A stretch of DNA of 64,000 nt from Anaerolineae bacterium (GCA_027494015.1 JAOSJP010000001.1:496001-560000); one strand, 5' to 3'. Numbered from the stretch's first letter, positions 40,878 through 50,013 are shown. Made by a program: numbers and translations. The notes: a model not told the origin generated them from the sequence alone.

Positions 40878-42152
40878 ATGGAACTCAACGATTTGGTGGC
40901 ACGTGCTCTTCAGGCTGTTCGGGAACGTGGAGCGGAAGCAAGGGTGGTGCTTCTCCACCCGGCCAGCCGCTATCGCTCCATGGTCGTCGCTCAACTCATG
41001 AATCTGGCGGGCAAGCCCGTCTTCTACTACGCGATGGGGCCGGACGATGTGGACGTGCGCTCGTTTCTGTCTGGCATCACCCACGATCTGGCCAACCAGC
41101 ATTCGACCTTTGGCCGGCATGTTAACCTGGCGCAGTCCGATCCCGGCCTGCAACTGGGCGATCTTCTCAAAGCCTTCGTGGCTGACATCGGGGGCCTGTC
41201 CGGCGAGCCATTCATGCTGATCCTGGATGAATACGATCGCACAGACGGAGCCGACGATATTCAGTGGTTCGTCGAGCAGACGATTCTGCATGCTCCCGCG
41301 CACTGCCGCATCGTGATCAACAGCCGCACACTCCCGCGCCTGCCCTGGATTTCGCTGATCGCCCAGAAGAAAGCGGTCATCCTGCGGGATGAGCACCTGG
41401 TGACCAGCAATTTCTACGACATGCGCGAGAGCGGCGGCCAGATGCAGCTTAGGGTGAATGCGCTCGGCCCTGGCTATGTCTACCTGGGTGGCGAAGCGAT
41501 CAGCACGTGGGAAGGGCACCTGCCGCGCCTGCTGTTCTTCTTCGCCCTCGACCGCCCGGTTGTCACCCGCTCGGAGATCTGCCAGGCGTTCTGGCCCGAT
41601 CTCGAAAATGACCAGGCGGTGAACGTCTTCCACGTGACCAAGCGCCGTCTGCACAAAGCCCTCAATTTCGACGTGCTCGTTCACGATGGGGGCTACTACC
41701 GCGTCAATCCAGGGGTCGCCGTCCAGCACGATATTGCGGAATTCGTGGGGGCGCTGGTGCGCGGGCGGATGCCAGAGACCGAGGACAAAGCCAGCGCGTG
41801 GCAAAAAGCCATTGATCTGTATCGCGGGCCGTTTCTCCAGGGGCACAGCGATCAGTGGATCGTTGAGCGGCGCGGGGAATACCAGCACGGTTACCTGGAG
41901 GCGCTCAGCGAGATGGCGCGCATCCGCCTGGCCGAAGGTCGCCAGGAGCACGCGCTCGGCCTGCTGCTGCGCGCCATCGGCGAGAACGACCGCTACGAGC
42001 CGATCCACCGCCAGATCATGCAGCTTTACGCGGACCTGGGGCGGCGCAGCGAAGCGGCGGCGCATTATCAGAAGCTGCTTGACCAGCTCAAGCAGGAGGG
42101 TAAAACGCCGGAAGCCGAGACACAGGCGCTCTACGCCGCCATCATGTCTTAG
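40878..42152 (+). CDS. SARP/BTAD-like transcriptional regulator with degenerate ATPase domain
   Basis: 424 residues from the ATG at 40878 with AGAGG upstream. Residues 1-170 look like a MalT/LuxR-type STAND ATPase (VARALQAVRERGAEARVVLLHPASRYRSMVVAQL, FMLILDEYDRTD, CRIVINSRTLPRLPW), but the Walker A lysine-serine motif is replaced by HPASRYRS, so nucleotide binding is doubtful. It then has a winged-helix DNA-binding domain (LLFFFALDRPVVTRSEICQAFWPDLEND, FHVTKRRLHKAL) and a C-terminal bacterial transcriptional activation TPR domain (IDLYRGPFLQ, ALSEMARIRLAEG, YEPIHRQIMQLYADLG). Likely a regulator. The target and signal are unknown. Confidence 0.8.
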   Translation: MELNDLVARALQAVRERGAEARVVLLHPASRYRSMVVAQLMNLAGKPVFYYAMGPDDVDVRSFLSGITHDLANQHSTFGRHVNLAQSDPGLQLGDLLKAFVADIGGLSGEPFMLILDEYDRTDGADDIQWFVEQTILHAPAHCRIVINSRTLPRLPWISLIAQKKAVILRDEHLVTSNFYDMRESGGQMQLRVNALGPGYVYLGGEAISTWEGHLPRLLFFFALDRPVVTRSEICQAFWPDLENDQAVNVFHVTKRRLHKALNFDVLVHDGGYYRVNPGVAVQHDIAEFVGALVRGRMPETEDKASAWQKAIDLYRGPFLQGHSDQWIVERRGEYQHGYLEALSEMARIRLAEGRQEHALGLLLRAIGENDRYEPIHRQIMQLYADLGRRSEAAAHYQKLLDQLKQEGKTPEAETQALYAAIMS

Positions 42153-42198
42153 CGTGTCGGTAAACCCGTCCGTCCTGTACGAGAGCGCCGACCAAAGC

Positions 42199-42230
42199 AC
42201 AAGCCCGCACTTCGCGGGCTTGTTCGCTTG
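42199..42230 (+). terminator. Rho-independent terminator after the SARP/BTAD-like gene
   Basis: CAAGCCCGC (42200-42208) and GCGGGCTTG (42214-42222) form a perfect 9-bp stem with a 5-base loop, followed by the moderately T-rich TTCGCTTGTT. Confidence 0.75.
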
Positions 42231-42244
42231 TTGGGCGAAGCACA

Positions 42245-42317
42245 CGCCCCTGGAGGGACTCGAACCCCCGACCGTCTGCTTAGAAGGCAGCTGCTCTGTC
42301 CGCTGAGCTACAAGGGC
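42245..42317 (-). tRNA. tRNA-Arg (anticodon TCT)
   Basis: On the minus strand there is an acceptor stem GCCCTTG/CAGGGGC with one G-T pair, a D arm GCTC...GAGC, an anticodon loop CTTCTAA reading TCT, and a T arm with GGTTCGAGTCCC. 73 nt. The 3' CCA is not encoded. One mismatch is seen at the top of the anticodon stem. Confidence 0.95.
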
Positions 42318-42388
42318 CTGGCAGTCATTGTACGGCGCGCTGCGGGCGACGTCAACCCTCGCGCTGCGGGGCTGGCGCTCGCTCGCGC

Positions 42389-42832
42389 CTATTCGTCCTC
42401 GAGAAAGGGGCGCAGGCCCTTGTACACGGTTGTGCCTGACAGGGTGCGCAGAATGATCATGGGCGGGCGACCAATGCGCTCGCTCAACTCCTGTGGGGTG
42501 AGGGGCGTGTTGCCGTTGGCGAGGAACACGCGGAAGACGGCATCCACCAACGACAGATAAGGGGTGATGAAGTCAGACTGCTGGCTCGCTTCGTGGATGG
42601 CCCGTTGCAGGGCGTCAACCTTGCTGACTTCCGCCGTAACCGGGTCCACCCAGTCCACGTCCTCTGTCTGGCGGTGCTGCATGAAGAACTCGCGCTGCTC
42701 CGGCGGCAGGTGGCTCAGCAAATACACGCGGAGATCGCGCCCCTCACGCTCCCACCATTCGTAGTCCACGTGGAACTTGGTGTCAAGCGTGGGCTTCACC
42801 CGCTTGCTGGCAACACTGGCCGAAGAATTCAC
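42389..42832 (-). CDS. Unknown protein of a two-gene cassette, 147 aa
   Basis: I do not recognise a family. The C-terminal half looks like a winged-helix module (AVFRVFLANGNTPLTPQELSERIG, then ILRTLSGTTVYKGLRPFLE), which resembles a DNA- or RNA-binding fold. The N-terminal half has many aromatic and acidic residues (YEWWEREGRDLRVYLLSHL). GTG start with AGGGAAAG upstream. It lies 32 bp downstream of the 531-aa gene on the same strand and shares its helix-turn style (SSEELASRL versus TPQELSERI), so the two proteins probably work together. Confidence 0.65.
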   Translation of the reverse strand: MNSSASVASKRVKPTLDTKFHVDYEWWEREGRDLRVYLLSHLPPEQREFFMQHRQTEDVDWVDPVTAEVSKVDALQRAIHEASQQSDFITPYLSLVDAVFRVFLANGNTPLTPQELSERIGRPPMIILRTLSGTTVYKGLRPFLEDE

Positions 42833-42864
42833 GGTCTTTCCCTAACTTCAGGGCAGGTTCAGGC

Positions 42865-44460
42865 TCAGGCGAGACGCCAGTATGGCCCTCCGACGTGCTC
42901 GAAGTCCGCGTTCGAAACGAGTGTGGCGAAAATGGGGCCAGGCGGACAGCGACGCAGCACGTTGACGGCGCTGTAGAGAGTCTTGGCATGGACTGTCCGC
43001 TGTGGGGCCAGCTTCGCCAGCTCGCCCATCAGCTCGCGCATGATGTCGGCCAGGCTGCGCTGCGGCTTGTCCGTCGAGATCCACAATGCATCAATGGCCT
43101 TAAGATCGTCCGCGCCCAGAACCGTCAGGTCGTCGTACTCAGCGCCAATCGCGCGCTTCTGGTTCTCGATTTGCAGGCGGTTGCCCGGCCCAGCCATCGC
43201 CAGCCGAATCCACTCGGTGCGCGGGCGGTGGGCATGAAAGTCCACAATCACGCGCGAAGGATCGCCGGTGCGCTTGACCAGGAGATACGCCCCCACCGGC
43301 AGGCGGTGGCGGCGGTAGAAATCGGCCAGCCCATACACATAGCGATGCTCGCGCACGACCCAGCCGGGCATCTCCTCGCCAGTCTGCCCGTCCACCAGCG
43401 TCACCAGGATGCGGGGGGCCTCATAGGCTGTCGGGAACATATGCCGCAGGTGCGAGTTCAGCGGCAGCGTCCCGGTGCGGCGGTGAGGGAAGTTGAGACT
43501 GAACGTGACCGAATCAGCGGGTGAGGCCGGCGAACGCAGATTGGACTGCTCGTCATCTATCTCGAACTCAAGCTGAGCCAGCTCGTTGGTCAGCAGCCGC
43601 CAATCGTATTCAATGGGCTTGTAGCGCAGACGCTCCGGCACGCTGAGCACTTCCGATGGCTCCATTTCGCGCAGGCACCACAGCACGCGCCCCGCCGGGC
43701 CTACCTCATCGAAACGCTCATCGTGGAACAAGGCGTAGTCCAGCGAGAATGCCTGCAGACGGCGATTGACCTCGGTGGGCAGACCGATCTCGCTGATGAT
43801 CTGCCCGGTCTCAAGCGGGCCGCCGCCGTGCATATCCAGCACCGCCTCGGCCAGGTGCAAATGGGCGATTGTCACATCGGCCAGCAGTGACTTGAGGAAC
43901 CACCGCCCGGCGAAGTAGACTGCATCTGGCTCTTTGTGCAATCGCCCTTCAATCAGGTAAACAATGTCATCGCCATAGCTGCGCAGGATGGCTTTCACGT
44001 CAGCGTCGGTGACGGGCGGCATCTGTGTATCAGCGCTGAAGTCAATGTTGAGACCGTGCGGCGTCGGCAGAGAGCTGGCGAACTCGCGCAGCTCGCCGTC
44101 CTCGAAGCGAACCTGGATGACCGTGAAAGGGCCATGTTCGGGGTTGTTGCCCGGACGGATGCCAGTCACCTCGCCGACAGCGTAGTTCATGGCAGGGAAG
44201 ACGAGCGTCTGCCCAACCTGGTAGGCGTCTTTGGGCTGGAAGATCTCGCCGCGCTGAATCTGGCGGCGCAGCAGTTGCGCTTCTCGCTCGATGCGGAAGG
44301 CGACCAGTCGGCTGGCTAGCTCTTCGCTGGAAAGGGGTTTCTCGCCTTCAAGGAAGACATTGAAGAGGAACTCAATATCTTCGTCAGTGACCTCGAAGTG
44401 CTCAGTCCAATAATGCTCGGTGGCAGTCTGGTGTCGAAGCAAAGCTATCCCTGTGGTCAT
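42865..44460 (-). CDS. Unknown protein of a two-gene cassette, 531 aa
   Basis: No known family recognised. Visible parts are an N-terminal winged-helix-like region (FNVFLEGEKPLSSEELASRLVAF), a small beta-barrel resembling Tudor or KOW folds (VGQTLVFPAMNYAVGEVTGIRPG, IQVRFEDGELREFAS), a helical middle (ITIAHLHLAEAVLD through TGQIISEIGLP), and a beta-rich C-terminal half (ILVTLVDGQTGEEMPGWVVREHRYVYGLADFYRRHRLPVGAYLLVKR). It has no membrane segment or signal peptide. The start ATG at 44460 has no good ribosome-binding site, but a -10 box lies about 50 bp upstream. Nucleic-acid binding is a guess from the small domains. Confidence 0.7.
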   Translation of the reverse strand: MTTGIALLRHQTATEHYWTEHFEVTDEDIEFLFNVFLEGEKPLSSEELASRLVAFRIEREAQLLRRQIQRGEIFQPKDAYQVGQTLVFPAMNYAVGEVTGIRPGNNPEHGPFTVIQVRFEDGELREFASSLPTPHGLNIDFSADTQMPPVTDADVKAILRSYGDDIVYLIEGRLHKEPDAVYFAGRWFLKSLLADVTIAHLHLAEAVLDMHGGGPLETGQIISEIGLPTEVNRRLQAFSLDYALFHDERFDEVGPAGRVLWCLREMEPSEVLSVPERLRYKPIEYDWRLLTNELAQLEFEIDDEQSNLRSPASPADSVTFSLNFPHRRTGTLPLNSHLRHMFPTAYEAPRILVTLVDGQTGEEMPGWVVREHRYVYGLADFYRRHRLPVGAYLLVKRTGDPSRVIVDFHAHRPRTEWIRLAMAGPGNRLQIENQKRAIGAEYDDLTVLGADDLKAIDALWISTDKPQRSLADIMRELMGELAKLAPQRTVHAKTLYSAVNVLRRCPPGPIFATLVSNADFEHVGGPYWRLA

Positions 44461-44512
44461 TCGCAGAGTGGGCGAACGGTGTCCGATTCACGGCAACTGT
44501 TTATTATAGGGC

Positions 44513-44518
44513 AAGAGA
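44513..44518 (-). promoter_or_regulatory. -10 box of the two-gene unknown cassette
   Basis: TATAAT on the minus strand, 53-58 bp upstream of the 44460 start. No good -35 at 17 bp. Confidence 0.45.
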
Positions 44519-44568
44519 AGACTCCTGGCAAGGATGTCAGGCGAAGGCGCAGGGCGAAGATGTGAGCA

Positions 44569-44748
44569 GAACCTGTCAGGTAGGGGCGCTACTCTGCTGC
44601 GCCCTGGTTTACCTCACCCCCGCTCGGCGCTACGCGCCTCGCCGCCCCCTCTCCGTCAACGGAGAGGGGGCAAGCCGAGCGCTGCGAGGCTGGGGGTGAG
44701 GTCAATGCCCCGCATCCAACGAATCGCTGACAACGTATGCACGCACTC
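44569..44748 (+). repeat. Interspersed repeat family copy 5 (forward)
   Basis: Begins GAACCTGTCAGGTAGGGGCGC, includes the hairpin apex CCCCTCTCC-GTCAAC-GGAGAGGGG and GCTGGGGGTGAGGTCAATG, and ends TGCACGCACTCCC. The left terminal GGGTGCGTGCAA is lost and the right end is degenerate, and no target duplication is visible. It occupies most of the 402-bp gap before the P-type ATPase gene. Confidence 0.85.
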
Positions 44749-44862
44749 CCGTTGCCTGAGATGCTGCACACCGACGCGGATCGTGTTACTATGGCACGGT
44801 TATCGCTTTCACAATTGTCCGAGTCTCCTGGCGTGATCGCCGACAGAGGATCAGATCCACGT

Positions 44863-47664
44863 ATGGCCGCTTCACGACTTCACCACCCCTGGCACGCCAT
44901 TTCTGTGATCGAAGCGCTGCAATTGCTCCAGACGGACCGGGCCAAAGGGCTGACGCCGCAGGAGGCAAGCGACCGACTCGCCCAGACAGGCCCCAATGCG
45001 CTGCGCGAGCAGCCGCGCCCGACCTTCTGGCACCGCCTGCTCGCCCAGTTCCAGAGCTTCGTCATCTACGTTCTGATCTTCGCGGCGCTGCTTTCGGCGG
45101 CGCTCGGTGACTGGATCGAGGCGGTGGTCATCCTGGCAATTGTCGTGCTGAACGCGACGCTGGGGGTTATCCAGGAAGGCAAAGCCGAGGAGTCGCTGGC
45201 GGCGCTGCGCAGGCTGACTTCGCCCGAAGCTACCGTCATACGGGGCGGGTTCCAGCAGACGATCCCCTCCAGCCAGGTGGTTCCCGGTGATATTGTCGTC
45301 CTGGAGGCTGGCAACTACATCCCGGCAGATGTCCGGCTGATTGAGGCGGTGAATCTAAAGGTTGACGAAGCCTCGCTGACCGGCGAATCGGTGCCGGTGG
45401 ACAAACGGGCCGACGTTGAGCTGCCCGAAGACGCGATCATCGGGGATCACACCAACCGGGGCTATATGGCCACTACCGTGACCTATGGCCGGGGCAAGGC
45501 GGTGGTCGTCGCCACGGGCATGGCGACCGAAATCGGCAAGATCGCCGATATGATCCAGTCCACTGAAGACGAAACAACACCGCTCCAGCAGCGGCTCGAC
45601 GAGCTAGGGCGCACCCTGAGCATCGCTGCGCTGGCGATCTGCCTGCTGGTCGGCGTGGTGATTTTCGCCCGCGAGATCACGTCGGACGAGTTCACGCTGG
45701 GCAGCGCGCTGGAGGACTCCCTGCTGACGGCGGTGGCCCTGGCCATCGCCGCAGTGCCGGAAGGACTGCCAGCCATCGTGACGATCAACCTGGCGATCGG
45801 GATGCGCGAAATGATCCGGCGCAATGCATTGATCCGCCGCCTGCCGGCAGTGGAGACTTTGGGCAGTGCGTCGGCGATTTGCTCGGACAAAACGGGCACG
45901 CTCACCCAGAACCAGATGACGGCGGTCAGGCTCTATGTGGGTGGCCAGATCATCGAGGTGAGCGGCAGCGGATATGTCCCTGAGGGGGAATTCTATCGCG
46001 ACGGCGTGCCGCTTGATCCACTGGCGATGGCGGATGCTCAGCGGCTGCTCATGGGCGGGCTGCTGGCCAGCGATGCCAGGCTGGAAGCGCTGAACGGGGA
46101 AGGACCTGGCGCGAACAACGGGGGCGAACGCCGTTACCGTATGGTGGGCGATCCGACCGAGGGTGCGCTGGTCACTGCTGCGGCGAAAGCGCGCCTGTGG
46201 CGTGACGAGGTGGAGCGCGAGTATCCGCGCGTCAACGAGATTCCCTTCGACTCGGCGCGCAAACGCATGAGCACCGTGCACAGCACGCCCAATGGCTCCG
46301 GCTATCTCGCCTTCACTAAGGGCGCACCGGAGATTGTGCTGGAGCGCTGCGAGTTCATGGTCTGCGGCGGCGAGACGCGCCCCCTCGATGCGGCCAGCCG
46401 GCAGGCGATTCTGCGGGCGAACCATGATTTCGCCAGCGACGCGCTGCGGGTGCTGGCAGTGGCGCAGCGCAGCCTGACTGCCGTTCCCGATCCTCTCACG
46501 CCAGAGACCCTTGAAGGCCATCTCACATTCGTGGGACTGATTGCCATGATTGACCAGGCGCGGCCCGAAGTGGCGGCGGCCATCGCCAGGGCGCGCCACG
46601 CGGGGATTCGCACGGTGATGGTGACGGGAGACTATCCCGACACGGCCCGCGCCATCGCCAGAGAGATCGGCTTGCTGCGCGAGGGTGGGCGCGTGCTGCG
46701 CGGCAGCGATGTCGAAGGTCTCGGCCCAGACGAATTGGCTGCGCAGATCGAGGATGTGGATGTGTTCGCCCGCGTCTCGCCAGAGCATAAGGTACGTATC
46801 GTAGAGGCTTTTCGGGCGCGCGGCCACGTGGTGGCGATGACGGGCGACGGCATCAACGACGCGCCGGCGCTGAAGCGGGCGAGCATCGGCGTGGCGATGG
46901 GCATCACCGGCACCGATGTCTCGAAAGAGACCGCCGACATGGTGCTCACCGACGACAACTATGTGAGCATTGTATCCGCTGTGGAGCAGGGGCGGGTGAT
47001 CTACTCGAACATCCGCAAGTTCGTCTTCTTCCTGCTGAGCTGCAACCTGGCCGAGATCGCTGTCATCTTCCTGGCGACGCTGGCGGGCACGCCCACGCCG
47101 CTGACACCCATCCAACTGCTGTGGCTCAACCTGCTCACGGACGGCGCGCCGGCGCTTGCTCTGGGCATGGAGAAGGGCGACCCGGACATCATGGACAGCC
47201 CGCCGCGCCCGGCGCGCGAGCCGATCATCAACCGCGACATGCGCATCGGGATCATCGTGCAAACGGTCATGAAGACGGCGGCGACACTGGCCGCCTTCGC
47301 CATAGGTCATCATCTGCAACCCGACGACGGCTGGGCGCTGGCGCGCACGATGGCGTTTGTCACGCTGTCTCTGTCCGAACTGACGCGGGCTTATACGGCG
47401 CGGTCTGAGCTTTATGCGCTGCACAAGATCGGTTTCTTCACCAACCGGTTCATGCAATACGCGGTAGCGGCGTCGCTGGCGTTGCTGCTGGCTGTGCTGT
47501 ACGCCCCCTTCCTGCAAGATGTCTTCGACACGGTGACGCTCTCGGCGACGCACTGGCTGTATGCGATCCCGCTTATCCTGTTGCCATCAGTTGCTGCCGA
47601 GCTGACGAAAGTGTACCTGCGCTATCTGCATCGAACAGAGCGGGCGCAGGCAGCGGCTGTGTAG
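44863..47664 (+). CDS. P-type Ca2+-transporting ATPase (PIIA/SERCA-like)
   Basis: 933 residues from the ATG at 44863 (AGAGGA about 12 bp upstream; an in-frame ATG at 44791 would lengthen it). The N-terminus WHAISVIEALQLLQTDRAKGLT is that of cation ATPases. The motifs present are TGES, PEGLPA in TM4 at about residue 299, DKTGTLTQ with the phosphorylated Asp at 342, KGAPE, GDGINDAPAL near 660, NLAEIA in TM5 and LLWLNLLTDGAPALAL in TM6. The Glu of PEGLP and the TM5/TM6 Asn, Glu and Asp residues are the Ca2+ ligands in SERCA. It exports Ca2+ (possibly Mn2+) across the membrane. A strong hairpin follows. Confidence 0.93.
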   Translation: MAASRLHHPWHAISVIEALQLLQTDRAKGLTPQEASDRLAQTGPNALREQPRPTFWHRLLAQFQSFVIYVLIFAALLSAALGDWIEAVVILAIVVLNATLGVIQEGKAEESLAALRRLTSPEATVIRGGFQQTIPSSQVVPGDIVVLEAGNYIPADVRLIEAVNLKVDEASLTGESVPVDKRADVELPEDAIIGDHTNRGYMATTVTYGRGKAVVVATGMATEIGKIADMIQSTEDETTPLQQRLDELGRTLSIAALAICLLVGVVIFAREITSDEFTLGSALEDSLLTAVALAIAAVPEGLPAIVTINLAIGMREMIRRNALIRRLPAVETLGSASAICSDKTGTLTQNQMTAVRLYVGGQIIEVSGSGYVPEGEFYRDGVPLDPLAMADAQRLLMGGLLASDARLEALNGEGPGANNGGERRYRMVGDPTEGALVTAAAKARLWRDEVEREYPRVNEIPFDSARKRMSTVHSTPNGSGYLAFTKGAPEIVLERCEFMVCGGETRPLDAASRQAILRANHDFASDALRVLAVAQRSLTAVPDPLTPETLEGHLTFVGLIAMIDQARPEVAAAIARARHAGIRTVMVTGDYPDTARAIAREIGLLREGGRVLRGSDVEGLGPDELAAQIEDVDVFARVSPEHKVRIVEAFRARGHVVAMTGDGINDAPALKRASIGVAMGITGTDVSKETADMVLTDDNYVSIVSAVEQGRVIYSNIRKFVFFLLSCNLAEIAVIFLATLAGTPTPLTPIQLLWLNLLTDGAPALALGMEKGDPDIMDSPPRPAREPIINRDMRIGIIVQTVMKTAATLAAFAIGHHLQPDDGWALARTMAFVTLSLSELTRAYTARSELYALHKIGFFTNRFMQYAVAASLALLLAVLYAPFLQDVFDTVTLSATHWLYAIPLILLPSVAAELTKVYLRYLHRTERAQAAAV

Positions 47665-47684
47665 CTATCAGGTACCAGAAACGC

Positions 47685-47714
47685 GAGCGTCGCGTGTGGG
47701 GATGCGCGACGCTC
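47685..47714 (+). terminator. Hairpin after the P-type ATPase gene
   Basis: GAGCGTCGCG (47685-47694) and CGCGACGCTC (47705-47714) form a perfect 10-bp stem with a 10-base loop. No T-run follows, so it may be a transcript-stabilising or Rho-assisted end rather than a classical terminator. The gap continues AT-rich to 47842. Confidence 0.5.
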
Positions 47715-47842
47715 TAGCGGGTGGGGTGGTGGGATGTCCTTTACGGACTCTTGAGGTAAGTATAAAAAACTTGTAACGATTTGTCAAGCCCATTATCACG
47801 TTGATTCACACTATACGCCAGTTATCGGCGATTTGGCCCCCG

Positions 47843-48568
47843 TCAGCCAGAGGCGTGCAGCGCCAGGTAGTCTATGACTGTGACCACAAGCTGCGGGTCG
47901 GCCCCATCTTCGGTGTAGACGCCCGTGTATTGCAGCCACCGGCTGGAATCGCGCACAACGACCAGCCAATGCTGATCGTTGTACAAGGCGCGCTCGACAG
48001 CCATCAGGTCGTGCGCCCACTGGAGGCGCTGCCCCAGCAGGTGCAGGCGCTGTGTGCTCACACAACACCTGCCGGAATCCAGCACCTGCCCCCGGTTGGG
48101 ACGGACGAAGAAGCCCGCCCGCGAGACCTCGCGCAGCGTGACGGCGGACAGGTCGAGCAGGATCGCTTCGTCGGGGAGGAGTGCCAGAGCAGCGCGGGCG
48201 GGCACGGGGTCTATCCACGAGAAGTCTCCGGCCTCGGCCTGGCGCACCCGGATGCGCTGCGCAAAGCCGCGCCGACTGATCTCCAGAGCGTCGGGCGCGT
48301 CCAGCCATTCACGCTTACCATAGTGAACGGCTACGTAGTAGTAGCGCGAGTCGTGGTTGGTGCGCCGGTAGCGGATGCGCCAGGAATCGGTGCGCTGGGG
48401 ATCGTAGTCTAGCTCAGCCACCGAGTGACAGTGGCTGCAACGTAGCAGCAGGCGCGTGCCCGCCGGGTCAAGGAAGCTCCGCCTCTCAGCGAGGGATGTA
48501 GTGCCTTCACGATGACAGTAAAGGCACCCCTCGAGCGGTGGGATCAGCGGGTGAGGCTCACCATTCAC
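47843..48568 (-). CDS. Zinc-ribbon-containing hypothetical protein, 241 aa
   Basis: The N-terminus has two Cys-x2-Cys pairs (CLYC near residue 15 and CSHC near 44), a likely zinc ribbon. The remainder is a mixed alpha/beta part with many aromatic residues (SWRIRYRRTNHDSRYYYVAVHYGKREWL) and a C-terminal block (DQHWLVVVRDSSRWLQYTGVYT). No catalytic signature recognised. GTG start with GAGGGAG upstream. It lies 16 bp downstream of trpS on the same strand, so it is probably cotranscribed. Confidence 0.65.
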   Translation of the reverse strand: MNGEPHPLIPPLEGCLYCHREGTTSLAERRSFLDPAGTRLLLRCSHCHSVAELDYDPQRTDSWRIRYRRTNHDSRYYYVAVHYGKREWLDAPDALEISRRGFAQRIRVRQAEAGDFSWIDPVPARAALALLPDEAILLDLSAVTLREVSRAGFFVRPNRGQVLDSGRCCVSTQRLHLLGQRLQWAHDLMAVERALYNDQHWLVVVRDSSRWLQYTGVYTEDGADPQLVVTVIDYLALHASG

Positions 48569-48584
48569 GGCACTCCCTCATCGG

Positions 48585-49616
48585 TCAGCCTGGCGGCATG
48601 AGGAACCCCATGTTCTCTCGTGCCCGCGCGAGCGTGGCATTGGCAACCAGGCTGGCGCGCTGCGCGCCCTGGGCCAGCAATTCGTCAATGAAGCGCGCGT
48701 CGCTGGTCAGTTCCCGGTAGCGTTGCTGAATGGGCTGTAGCGCGGCGTTGACGACTCCAGCCACTTGCTTCTTCAGGTCGCCATAGCCGCGTGCCTGGGC
48801 GAAGTGGGCCTCAATCGCCTCTCGCGATTCCCCCGTGAAAGCCTCGTAGACCTCCAGCAGGTTGTTCACCCCGGCTTTCTCCGGCTCGCTGCTGAAGCGG
48901 ATGTCGCGGCCCGAATCCGTCACTGCGCGCATGATCTTCTTCTTGACGCGATCAGGCGGGTCGAGCAGATAGACCGCGTGGTATTCCGATTCAGTCAGGC
49001 TCTTGCTCATCTTGGTCAGCGGATCGTCAAGCCCCTTGATCCGCGCGCCGGATGGCGGAATCATCGCTTCGGGGACGGTAAACGTCTCCCCGAACAGGTT
49101 GTTGAAACGCTGGGCGATGTCGCGCGTCAGCTCGAGGTGCTGGCGCTGATCGTCCCCCACCGGCACCGCGTCGGTCTGGTAGAGCAGGATGTCCGCCGCC
49201 ATCAGCGCCGGATAGTCCAGCAGCCCGGTCGCCACCGAGTCGGCTTGCTGGCGGGCTGCTTTGTCTTTGAACTGCGTCATGCGGTTCAGCCAGCCAAGCG
49301 GCGTGACGCAGTTGAGCAGCCAGGTCAGCTCGCTGTGCGCCGGAATATGCGACTGGACAAACACGGTCGAATTGGCGGGGTCAATCCCACAGGCCAGGTA
49401 CAGCGCGGCTACCTCGCGGGTCTTGTCGCGCAGCTCAGCCGGGTTGTAGGGCACAGTGATCGCGTGCAGGTCCACCACGCAGAAGAAGCTCTCGAAGTTA
49501 TACTGCTCGCGCGCCCACTGCTTGAGCGCACCGACGTAATTGCCGATAGTCAAACTGCCGGACGGCTGAACGCCGGAAAACACACGCTTGCGCTGTTTCA
49601 CACCAGGAACACTCAT
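48585..49616 (-). CDS. trpS: Tryptophanyl-tRNA synthetase
   Basis: 343 residues, typical bacterial length. Class I features are RVFSGVQPSGSLTIGNYVGAL with the TIGN variant of HIGH, LLYQTDAVPVGDDQRQHLELTRDIAQRFN, and KMSKS in the LTKMSKSLTESEYHAV segment. It charges tRNA-Trp. The ATG at 49616 begins MSVPGVKQRKR. The minus-strand tRNA-Arg(TCG) lies about 130 bp upstream and could share a transcript. Confidence 0.96.
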   Translation of the reverse strand: MSVPGVKQRKRVFSGVQPSGSLTIGNYVGALKQWAREQYNFESFFCVVDLHAITVPYNPAELRDKTREVAALYLACGIDPANSTVFVQSHIPAHSELTWLLNCVTPLGWLNRMTQFKDKAARQQADSVATGLLDYPALMAADILLYQTDAVPVGDDQRQHLELTRDIAQRFNNLFGETFTVPEAMIPPSGARIKGLDDPLTKMSKSLTESEYHAVYLLDPPDRVKKKIMRAVTDSGRDIRFSSEPEKAGVNNLLEVYEAFTGESREAIEAHFAQARGYGDLKKQVAGVVNAALQPIQQRYRELTSDARFIDELLAQGAQRASLVANATLARARENMGFLMPPG

Positions 49617-49747
49617 CGAGAGGCTGCCTCATGTGGATGCGAAGGAATGGCCATGCCAGTGAGAGGAATTCTAGCACCGGGCAAGGGGGCAGGCAACCCC
49701 TACAGGAACGACGCAGCCAGCGCAGGACAACGCTGGCTGGCTGCAAG

Positions 49748-49820
49748 TACCGCCGGCAGGACTCGAACCCGCGACGCCTAGTTCCGAAGACTAGCGCTCT
49801 GTCCACTGAGCTACGGCGGC
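49748..49820 (-). tRNA. tRNA-Arg (anticodon TCG)
   Basis: On the minus strand there is an acceptor GCCGCCG/CGGCGGT with a terminal G-T pair, a D arm GCTC...GAGC, an anticodon stem CTAGT/ACTAG with loop CTTCGGA (anticodon TCG), and a T arm GGGTTCGAGTCC. 73 nt. CCA is not encoded. Confidence 0.95.
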
Positions 49821-49872
49821 CCATCGCCCTGAATCATAGCAATGTCCGGCCCAGCGCGCCAGATCGGGAGGC

Positions 49873-50003
49873 GATTGACCTCACCCCCAGCCTCGCTGCG
49901 CTCGGCTTGCCCCCTCTCCGTTGCGGAGAGGGGGCGGAGAGGCGCGTCAGCGCCAAGCGGGGGTGAGGTAAACCAGGACGCAGCAAAGCAGCTCCCCTAC
50001 CTG
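49873..50003 (-). repeat. Interspersed repeat family copy 6 (reverse, ends truncated)
   Basis: Starts GATTGACCTCACCCCCAGCC, apex CCCCTCTCC-GTTGC-GGAGAGGGG, then GCGGGGGTGAGGTAAACCAGG and CTCCCCTACCTG. Both outer ends of the family (the GTGCGTGCAAA parts) are absent. It fills the gap between the tRNA-Arg(TCG) gene and the 278-aa gene. Confidence 0.8.
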
Positions 50004-50013
50004 CTGGAGATGC

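Noticed and set aside
44634..44700. Repeat hairpins as rho-independent terminators
   Set aside because: The stems are long enough but lack T-tracts, occur in both orientations relative to genes, and match the mobile repeat family copy for copy.
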